Below are positions 1 through 5,026 of a stretch of DNA of 5,026 nucleotides, in pieces. Each line of letters begins with the position of its first letter. The stretch's first letter is position 1. Source of the stretch: Halorhodospira sp. (GTDB lineage: Bacteria > Pseudomonadota > Gammaproteobacteria > Nitrococcales > Halorhodospiraceae); contig SKYL01000323.1 in assembly GCA_007127935.1 (NCBI GenBank), positions 1 to 5,026 of the forward strand. The letters are read 5' to 3'. Below the pieces are notes generated by a model, which made no database searches, was not told the origin of the DNA, and saw only the letters and a list, made by a program, of their open reading frames with translations. A program made the translations under genes and the position numbers.

Positions 1-9
1 CTCGGATCC

Positions 10-825
10 ATGTATCAACAGCTTCAGGACTGGGGAGAGATCACGGGTTGGATGTTGCACCATCCTGAAGGCGAGCTGGATGCCACCGAGGACATCGCCG
101 TTGAGGTCGATCTCGCCGCACCGGCCAGCCACCGGATCGGCCTGGCCCAATGGGATGACGGCAGCATGCGGCGGCTCGCGGCCATCGTGGGTCGGAGTCT
201 GTTCGGGCGCTCCTGGCTCAGCAACCTGTTCGTCGAATACCGCGACGCCTCGATGGCTCAGCTTCGCTATGAGCTCGGCCACGACGAGTCGGCTCCGGAA
301 CCCGATCCGGATTGGGATGTGCGAACGCCCGGCCCGAGGCCGTATCTGCTGGCGCAGTTGCAGAAGCGCCAGCTGGCGAAACTCTGGACGGACCGGAGTG
401 TCGATGTCGTACAGGAATTGCTCAACGACGTGAACCCGAATGAGTTGCTGGACTCGATCGAGGACGAGTTCGGTTCCACCCCGGCGTCGGACTTTCTCTA
501 TGGCATTCTGTCCGACCGTCGCGGCTATGCCGAACCTGCGGACATGGCGATCCCGTTGTGGACGAACGAGGCGCGTATGCACATGCGCCAGCAGGTCGCT
601 GACACCGTGCTGTGGTCGAGCAATCCCTTGCCGGCGGACATTGCGGGCGCCAGCGAGGGACGTGTGGCTCGAACGCGGTTGAGGGAGCGGTCCATCCTCG
701 ATGTGCTGGTTGTGAGAGCCGATCTCTGCGCCCCGGTCCCCTTTACCGATCTGAAGCTTTTCGCCGTCGCCACGATGGCACCCGGCCCTTCGGCCGAACC
801 GGCCCCGAGTGCCACACCGTGGTAG
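10..825 (+). CDS. Unrecognised acidic soluble protein, 271 aa (start uncertain)
   Basis: I do not recognise this protein and assign no function. The frame is open from ATG 10 to TAG 823-825. It also stays open through the first nine bases (CTC GGA TCC), so the true start may lie left of the window; a GGA at 4-6 is too close to ATG 10 to be a good ribosome binding site. The product has no signal peptide or membrane segment. It has eight tryptophans (W8, 14, 48, 69, 102, 126, 184, 271) and a single cysteine (C240). An acidic, proline-containing stretch lies at about 92-103, ending in PEPDPDWD. A mainly helical-looking region with many Leu, Gln and acidic residues spans about 114-155. A low-complexity Pro/Ala/Ser tail fills about 257-271. 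The giant gene starts 16 bases downstream on the same strand, so the two are probably one transcription unit and may be functional partners. That the region codes is supported by G/C-rich third positions and an uninterrupted frame; competing frames here are shorter. Confidence 0.85.
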   Translation: MYQQLQDWGEITGWMLHHPEGELDATEDIAVEVDLAAPASHRIGLAQWDDGSMRRLAAIVGRSLFGRSWLSNLFVEYRDASMAQLRYELGHDESAPEPDPDWDVRTPGPRPYLLAQLQKRQLAKLWTDRSVDVVQELLNDVNPNELLDSIEDEFGSTPASDFLYGILSDRRGYAEPADMAIPLWTNEARMHMRQQVADTVLWSSNPLPADIAGASEGRVARTRLRERSILDVLVVRADLCAPVPFTDLKLFAVATMAPGPSAEPAPSATPW

Positions 826-841
826 CACCGGCGGCCCTCCC
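826..841 (+). other. 16-base gap between the two genes
   Basis: The gap is too short to hold a promoter plus terminator, and there is no T-tract or long stem in it. It therefore supports co-transcription of the two genes. It contains one weak ribosome-binding-like string, annotated separately. Confidence 0.6.
830..834 (+). promoter_or_regulatory. Weak Shine-Dalgarno-like GGCGG deciding GTG 842
   Basis: GGCGG differs from the consensus GGAGG at one base and ends seven bases before GTG 842, a normal spacing. It favours 842 over the in-frame alternatives GTG 809 (inside the upstream gene, no purine-rich leader) and GTG 851 (16 bases away from this string). The match is short and G/C-rich DNA makes such strings by chance, so translational coupling to the preceding gene is an equally good explanation for initiation. 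Confidence 0.35.
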
Positions 842-3800
842 GTGACCTCCGTGAGGCTTCGGGTCGCCCACCGCCTCGCGGATGGTTCCCGGCTTCGCTT
901 CACGACCGGTGAAGCGTCGGCCCTCCAATTACCCCTGTACGACGCGATCTTGCCGCTGTGGGTGGGCGGGAGAGAGCTGACCGCGAGCTGGGAAGCCCAG
1001 ACGTCGCTGCTGACGATGGCCGATGTCCATTTCGCGAGCGCTGAAGAGGCAGTCATCGCGCGGGCAGCGACGGGCGAGCTCTCCCTCGATGTCTCGCCGA
1101 CGGCCCGGTTGCACAACCAGCGACCGCTGGCGCCAGCTCAGCCCGTTCGAGATGCCCTCGAGCAGGGCGTTCACGTAAAGCCAGAGCAGCTGGTCGTGGC
1201 AGGTGAGACGGCGCTGCACCGTGCGTCGAACTCCTATCGCTCGCAGAGGCGTTCACAACTCGCACCTTGGTCTGCGCAGGTGTCATCGTCGGCGGCCTCG
1301 TCGCTCGCGAGTGAGACGCGGCCTCACCGACTTTTCGTGGGGGCAGCCCCTCAGCGAGTCGCCACGGCACTCCGATGGTGCATCGAAGCGCTCAACGACG
1401 ACCGTTGCGATCGGATCTACATCGCCGCACCCTATGAGTCTGCCGAGCGGTGGCGGGCGAGCCTCGATGAGGCCGCTCACCTCCTGGGCGGTCTCCCGCG
1501 TGGCAACATCACGTTCGTCGCCTATGAAGTGTTGCCCGGCTGGAGGCCGCCACCAACCGGACGATCGCTTTTGGTCGTCGATCACGCCGAACAGGCGATG
1601 CGACGCTGGCCCAGCCGGATTCAGGGGATCTTGGAGCGAGCGACGTGTTCCCTGGTCCTGGGAGCTCCGGCTGCGGACGGCCATGCGCCGGCATGGGCAG
1701 AGGAGCTCCTCGAAGGACTGAGCGCTGAGGCTGCCCTGTTCCACGTCGCCGAAGTCCGACCCACGGCTCAGTTGGCTCGGCAGCAGTATCTCCCAGGTCG
1801 TGCGGAGCTCACCCGGCGAGAGGAGTGGTTGCGGTTGCTTCGCGAGAAGCCACCGAGCGGCCGCGAGGCCTCGGATCGGATGGCGCAAATAGGTGGCCTT
1901 TGGCACGCACCGTCGTCGTCGAGTTCCGAACCGGATCCGCGCCTCCGTACCGCCGTCGAGGTGTGCCGGGAGCAGGTGGATGCCGGTCGGCAGGTAGAGG
2001 TTTGGGTCAGTAGCGCCAGAGCGGCCAAGGTGTTGCAACAGCTGCTCGTCAATTCTGGTTCGGCTGCTCCCGGCAACGCGAAGCGGTCCGAGCGAGATGT
2101 GCGGGTTCGCCTACCTGGTGACGTGGGACCAGCATCCTCGGCAGCCATTGCCGTCTATGCCGATCTCGCGGCCTTCGTGCAGGATCCGACGATCCTGTCC
2201 ACCGGCATCGCGATCCTGGCTACGGGCACGACCGACGAGCACATCTTCGACGTGCTTGCTGGGTTCGCCGACGTAGCGGAGCGGTACGGCGTCACGCTTG
2301 AGGACGTGCTGCCCGGTTCCGCGTGGCGATGGCCCGACCACGCTCTCCGCCTGCTGTGTGGAACAGCACCGAGGGCGAATCTGCTGGAACAGGCGCCTCA
2401 GCGAGCGCAACGAGTTCGCCACCGAGGTGAGCGGTTGCAAGGCCGATCCCGTACCGATTGCGTGTCAGCTCCGCCCGGTTCCGTGGACGATGAGCATCTC
2501 CGGCAACGCCACATCGAACTCATCGCTACCGGGATGCGCGCACACGGGTTCGGGTTCAAGCATGCTGACGCGGGCTCCTTCGCCTTGAAGGTGACGTCAG
2601 TACCCGAAGACCGTGATCTGGTGCCGTTGGGGTCCCTACTCGTCGCGGATGAGGCGGACCTACTGCCCTCCGATGCGCTGGCTGTGGGCGTGTGGCCCGG
2701 GAACCCGGTCGCCGAGCGGCTCCTCGATGCGCTGGGCGCAGGTCGGGTCAGTATCGAGGTGGCTTCCTTGCCCGCCCTCGAGGCCGTTCCGATCGCGCCG
2801 CACGCCGAGCGCCTACACCTCGTCGGTCGTTCGTACCGACGTCCGCAGACGGGGCATGTCACCGGTACCTATCTGGTGCGATCCGACCAGACCCCCACGA
2901 TCGACACCATCGAACGGGGCGGCGCCATCTCACACGGCCGCGCACGTCGAGCGATGCCCGTGGATGTGAACGATCCAGGTATCCCTGCTGGGGACCTACT
3001 GTCCACGCTCGTCGACCAGCTGGAAGCCCTGGAGACGGTGGAACGCAGACTCGTGTCAGCTCGTTTCGTCGCCGGGGATGACATCATCCTCGAGGAGTTG
3101 TGGTGTCGCGACGATGGCCAGGAGCTGCGCGTCACCTGCCTTGCGCCGCAGTCGGGTCCACCGGCGCTCACCGATGCTGCCGGTGGGTCCATTCGGGTGC
3201 TGGACACCTGCGACAACGGTCATGCTGTGGACACCGCAACGATCGAGCGGTGCGAACGGTGTTCGGCGGAACGTTGCTTTGGCTGCGTCGGCGAGCCCGG
3301 GGTCGTGCGCTGTCGTCTATGCCGGTCGGACGGGTGCTCCTCCTGCGTACGTGGTGGACTGTGTTCGGGATGCCACGACCCACTTCGGGCTCCTGAACAT
3401 GATGCAGAGGGCGTCAGCGGATGGCGCATCTCGGGCGCGCTCCTACTGGTCGGCCGCTCGTCGGTAGCGGTGAACCGCGATGACACGAACGACGTCGTCA
3501 CCTACGCGCCGGACACCCAATGTGGCACCGATCTCGACAGCCGGCGTCGTGGGCTTCTGGCTGCTCATGGGATGCGGCTCGATGCACCTGTCGTGCGTGC
3601 ACCTGAACCGCTGCTCGACGCGGATCGAAGCCTGTGGTGTCGGGAGCGCGGCGGTCATGACTGGGCGCGGCTCGATCGTTCGCCTCCGGGTAGCGAACCG
3701 ATCACTGATCCGGTTCTACTCGGCGACATCAGCGGACCCGTCGTCCGCCCGATGAGTGTGATGGGGCTCACTTTCGAGTGGCTGCAGCACCGCCACCGGA

Positions 3801-5026
3801 TCGCGTCGATCCGGCCTGGCCCGGCGCTTGTCTGGCTACCCCACGTGGATCGATCGACCCTCACCATCGAATCCGCTGGCCTGCGATACCGCACGACGCG
3901 CTACCGGGGCAACGGGTCGTCGACGACCATCGAGGAACGCACACTCGACCTCGAGCCACCGATCACACCGCGGAACGACAGAGACGGTCGGTTACTGGCC
4001 ATGGGGAACCTCGGCGACGTCCACGTGGAACTGTTGGGCGTCAATGCCTCTGTGGTCCTCCGCATCACGGAGTTCGGGAGCACGCAGGATCGCTTCGCTG
4101 CAACGAGCGACACGGTGACCCATGCATCAGAGCTGGCCTGGCACAACCTGGCGCGGAGCTACGGGGCACCGGAGGGTTCCGTCGTCGTTCGCTCAGCGAC
4201 ACCACTCGCGGATGCGGCACCGGCGGCGTTCGCCGCTCCAACGGGAGCGGAACTCGTAGAACGCTCAGTGGCGCCGTTCGCGACCTTCTCAGGGGCCACC
4301 ATCGACGACACGCCCGTGGACGCACGAGATCTCGCGACACTTCGACGCGGGATCGTGCCGCAGACCTCGTCGATGCTCTCCACCCAGGAAGCTCGACACC
4401 TGCATCAGCTCGCCCGCGCGTGTTCCCGGGTCGAGACTGAACCGCTACTCGTCGGCGTCGCGTTCTCGATCACGGAACAATGGCAGGCAGCCGGCACCCG
4501 AGTGATCTCGTTCGTGGCTGCCGACGGCTCCGCGGCGCTCCCCGTGCTGGACGATACGGGTGAGCCGGGGAGCGAGTTCTCGGTCGACTCGGCGGGACAT
4601 CTCCACTTGCTCGATCGGTCACACCATTGCGAAGCGTGCGACCAACAGTTCTGCCGTGTGTGCCCGACCGATACCGAGCTAGCTCCGTGTCTGGTGTGCC
4701 GCCAGCTCGCGTGTGGGCCCTGCCGGTCGCGCGACGACGTCGGCGAGCGGAACGACGCATCCGCCTGCTGTCGCTGCGGTCGATGTCCCTGTGCGGCCTG
4801 CGGCAGGAGCCTCGACCTACGAACCTGCCGGTGTTGCAGCCGAGAGCTCTGTCGATGGTGTGTCACGGACCGAGACGGATTCTGTACGACTTGCCTGGAG
4901 CTGGACGTCGCGGACTCGCTCGACGTACCAACCTCCATCCCGACCATCGGATGCACGCTCTTCGTGGCACATGACGCCGACGCGACCATCGTCGTGCTTC
5001 TCGGTGGGCAACGTCAGGAGATCATC
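842..5026 (+). CDS. Giant protein: degenerate SNF2-like ATPase with repeated zinc-binding Cys modules, 3' partial
   Basis: The frame from GTG 842 runs through 1,395 codons with no stop and leaves the window, so the C-terminus is missing. I read every codon and found no frameshift. Residues 1-160 match nothing I know. Residues about 161-480 follow the order of an SNF2/SF2 helicase: IYIAAPYESAERW (192-204, motif Ia-like), ITFVAYEVL (223-231), LLVVDHAEQA (243-252, motif II-like), LVLGAPAADG (271-280, motif III-like), a second-lobe entry at about 364-406, and TGTTDEHIFDVL (461-472), resembling the end of SNF2 proteins. Key catalytic residues appear absent, so ATPase activity is doubtful. Residues about 480-730 are unassigned. 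Two related modules follow (about 733-895 and 1195-1395+), carrying 11 and 21 clustered cysteines that probably bind zinc. The protein has no signal peptide or membrane segment, so a cytoplasmic location is expected. It is probably co-transcribed with the preceding gene. A scaffold or binding role is inferred, not shown. Confidence 0.95.
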   Translation, partial: MTSVRLRVAHRLADGSRLRFTTGEASALQLPLYDAILPLWVGGRELTASWEAQTSLLTMADVHFASAEEAVIARAATGELSLDVSPTARLHNQRPLAPAQPVRDALEQGVHVKPEQLVVAGETALHRASNSYRSQRRSQLAPWSAQVSSSAASSLASETRPHRLFVGAAPQRVATALRWCIEALNDDRCDRIYIAAPYESAERWRASLDEAAHLLGGLPRGNITFVAYEVLPGWRPPPTGRSLLVVDHAEQAMRRWPSRIQGILERATCSLVLGAPAADGHAPAWAEELLEGLSAEAALFHVAEVRPTAQLARQQYLPGRAELTRREEWLRLLREKPPSGREASDRMAQIGGLWHAPSSSSSEPDPRLRTAVEVCREQVDAGRQVEVWVSSARAAKVLQQLLVNSGSAAPGNAKRSERDVRVRLPGDVGPASSAAIAVYADLAAFVQDPTILSTGIAILATGTTDEHIFDVLAGFADVAERYGVTLEDVLPGSAWRWPDHALRLLCGTAPRANLLEQAPQRAQRVRHRGERLQGRSRTDCVSAPPGSVDDEHLRQRHIELIATGMRAHGFGFKHADAGSFALKVTSVPEDRDLVPLGSLLVADEADLLPSDALAVGVWPGNPVAERLLDALGAGRVSIEVASLPALEAVPIAPHAERLHLVGRSYRRPQTGHVTGTYLVRSDQTPTIDTIERGGAISHGRARRAMPVDVNDPGIPAGDLLSTLVDQLEALETVERRLVSARFVAGDDIILEELWCRDDGQELRVTCLAPQSGPPALTDAAGGSIRVLDTCDNGHAVDTATIERCERCSAERCFGCVGEPGVVRCRLCRSDGCSSCVRGGLCSGCHDPLRAPEHDAEGVSGWRISGALLLVGRSSVAVNRDDTNDVVTYAPDTQCGTDLDSRRRGLLAAHGMRLDAPVVRAPEPLLDADRSLWCRERGGHDWARLDRSPPGSEPITDPVLLGDISGPVVRPMSVMGLTFEWLQHRHRIASIRPGPALVWLPHVDRSTLTIESAGLRYRTTRYRGNGSSTTIEERTLDLEPPITPRNDRDGRLLAMGNLGDVHVELLGVNASVVLRITEFGSTQDRFAATSDTVTHASELAWHNLARSYGAPEGSVVVRSATPLADAAPAAFAAPTGAELVERSVAPFATFSGATIDDTPVDARDLATLRRGIVPQTSSMLSTQEARHLHQLARACSRVETEPLLVGVAFSITEQWQAAGTRVISFVAADGSAALPVLDDTGEPGSEFSVDSAGHLHLLDRSHHCEACDQQFCRVCPTDTELAPCLVCRQLACGPCRSRDDVGERNDASACCRCGRCPCAACGRSLDLRTCRCCSRELCRWCVTDRDGFCTTCLELDVADSLDVPTSIPTIGCTLFVAHDADATIVVLLGGQRQEII
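896..916 (+). other. Perfect 8-bp inverted repeat with 5-base loop, inside codons 19-25
   Basis: CGCTTCAC (896-903) pairs perfectly with GTGAAGCG (909-916) around the loop GACCG. It lies about 55 bases after the GTG start of the giant gene. There is no following T-run, so it is not a terminator. It may slow early translation or be a chance effect of codon choice; nothing else in the sequence supports a regulatory role. Confidence 0.3.
1322..2281 (+). other. Domain: degenerate SNF2/SF2 helicase-like ATPase region (residues 161-480)
   Basis: The evidence is block order and local likeness to SNF2 proteins, judged by eye. Seen: FVGAAPQRVATAL (165-177) sits where the Walker A GLGKT should be but has no lysine or GKT. 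IYIAAPYESAERW matches the usual IVAPxSLxxQW block. ITFVAYEVL matches the usual VTYExL block. VVDHAEQA replaces VVDEAHxx. LGAPAADG replaces LTGTPxxN. After a serine run (358-362), DPRLRTAVEVCREQVDAGRQ (365-384) and VEVWVSS (385-391) match the start of the second lobe (SPKLxxLxxLL, then GxKVLVFSQ). AAIAVYADLAAFVQDP (434-449) sits where motif VI (QAxGRxxRxGQ) belongs but lacks its arginines. ILATGTTDEHIFDVLAGF (458-475) matches the usual xxxGTIDExIxxLxxxK tail. The motif IV-V stretch is shortened. A pseudoenzyme is the simplest reading; a very divergent active ATPase is not excluded. Confidence 0.6.
3038..3526 (+). repeat. Protein-level repeat module 1 (residues about 733-895)
   Basis: This is the first copy of a large internal duplication. 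It comprises a beta-rich lead-in starting near VERRLVSARF (733-742), Cys cluster 1, and a hydrophobic strand-like exit GALLLVGRSSVAVN (865-878). The second copy has the same order of parts about 459-466 residues later. Similarity outside the cysteines is weak and judged by eye, and nothing is obvious at DNA level, so the duplication is old. Boundaries are approximate. Confidence 0.55.
3209..3373 (+). other. Domain: zinc-binding Cys cluster 1 (residues 790-844)
   Basis: The cluster opens with C790 and H794 (CDNGH). It continues with an eight-cysteine unit at C804, C807, C812, C815, C824, C827, C832 and C835, and closes with C841 and C844. The unit is two half units, CERCSAERCFGC and CRLCRSDGCSSC, joined by eight residues. 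Regular CxxC pairs of this kind bind structural zinc in known families. Four pairs at this spacing would fit two zinc ions in a cross-brace, with the outer C790/H794 and C841/C844 able to complete another site. The half unit resembles the C-x2-C-x4-C-x2-C core of B-box fingers. The binding partner is unknown. Confidence 0.85.
4424..5026 (+). repeat. Protein-level repeat module 2 (residues about 1195-1395, cut by window end)
   Basis: This is the second copy of the internal module: lead-in SRVETEPLLVGVAFS (1195-1209), Cys cluster 2 with the eight-cysteine unit doubled, then a hydrophobic exit IGCTLFVAHDADATIVVLL (1368-1386). The exit matches module 1 in position and character. The extra unit C makes this copy about 45 residues longer in the cysteine part. 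The end is not visible. Confidence 0.55.
4622..4894 (+). other. Domain: zinc-binding Cys cluster 2, double unit (residues 1261-1351)
   Basis: After H1261-H1262 there are two eight-cysteine units with exactly the spacing of cluster 1. Unit B is C1263, 1266, 1271, 1274, 1283, 1286, 1291 and 1294 (CEACDQQFCRVC and CLVCRQLACGPC). Unit C is C1309, 1312, 1317, 1320, 1329, 1332, 1337 and 1340 (CCRCGRCPCAAC and CRCCSRELCRWC). They are separated by 14 residues, and the cluster closes with C1348 and C1351. Unit C has extra cysteines C1310, C1315 and C1331, which could be alternative ligands. The cluster holds 21 cysteines in 89 residues and should bind at least four zinc ions. The protein continues beyond it into a segment cut by the window end. 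Confidence 0.87.

Noticed and set aside
783..796. Short stem CGGCC-CTTC-GGCCG near the end of the first gene
   Set aside because: It has only five base pairs, lies within coding sequence before the stop and has no T-tract, so it does not qualify as a terminator.
809..842. GTG 809 as an alternative start of the giant gene
   Set aside because: It is in frame but would overlap the upstream gene by 17 bases. It has no purine-rich leader, whereas GTG 842 has a GGCGG string at seven bases. It cannot be excluded fully.
1911..1925. Short run of TCG/GTC trinucleotides
   Set aside because: It encodes part of a five-serine linker between the two helicase-like lobes. It is too short to count as a microsatellite of interest.
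1283..2038. 251-codon open frame on the minus strand
   Set aside because: It is wholly antisense to the giant gene's helicase-like region. Its product is Arg/Ser/Pro-rich without recognisable motifs, as expected from a GC-rich shadow frame.
2642..2659. VADEAD string (residues 601-606) resembling a DEAD-box Walker B motif
   Set aside because: It lies outside the ordered helicase-like blocks, has no GKT partner or following SAT/TGTP motif nearby, and is followed by LLPSDALAVGVWPG, which fits no helicase. It is probably coincidence.
3778..4440. 220-codon open frame on the plus strand
   Set aside because: It overlaps the giant gene in another register. Its product is dominated by Arg, Gly, Thr and His low-complexity sequence, typical of an out-of-frame GC-rich translation, while the giant frame there is continuous and protein-like.
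4405..4989. 194-codon minus-strand open frame opposite Cys cluster 2
   Set aside because: It is Ser/Arg/Gln-rich shadow sequence. The opposite strand carries regularly spaced cysteines in three matching units, which only makes sense if the plus frame is the real gene.

Overview
This 5,026-base window is GC-rich (roughly two-thirds G+C by eye), with coding frames dominated by G/C third positions, a GTG start and tight gene packing. That suggests a high-GC bacterium, most likely an actinomycete; no ribosomal RNA or other phylogenetic marker is present to name it. No tRNA, rRNA, CRISPR array, insertion sequence, attachment site or convincing promoter or terminator was seen.

Layout: two genes on the + strand fill nearly the whole window. 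The first (10-825, 271 codons, possibly longer to the left) encodes an acidic, tryptophan-rich soluble protein that I do not recognise. After a 16-base gap, a very long reading frame opens at GTG 842. It runs without a stop to the last base (5026), giving at least 1,395 codons with the C-terminus outside the window. Because it has no stop inside the window it is easily missed, and many shorter frames in other registers (both strands) are its shadows.

The giant protein is the item of interest. Residues about 161-480 carry, in the correct order, blocks that resemble an SNF2/SF2 helicase ATPase. The catalytic signatures appear eroded: no Walker A GKT, DHAE in place of DEAH, LGAPAADG in place of LTGTP, no motif V block and no motif VI arginines. 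This looks like a pseudo-ATPase. The C-terminal half carries two large related modules (about 733-895 and 1195-1395+). Each contains cysteine-rich zinc-binding sequence built on one strict rule: C-x2-C-x4-C-x2-C, x8, C-x2-C-x4-C-x2-C. Three copies keep exactly the same spacing (804-835, 1263-1294, 1309-1340). The 12-residue half unit resembles the core of B-box-type cross-brace zinc fingers.

The two genes are probably co-transcribed and perhaps translationally linked, so their products may act together. A helicase-like scaffold without catalytic residues plus repeated zinc cross-braces suggests a nucleic-acid- or protein-binding platform, perhaps in a helicase-based accessory or defence locus. 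That role is inference only; the genes outside the window would decide it.
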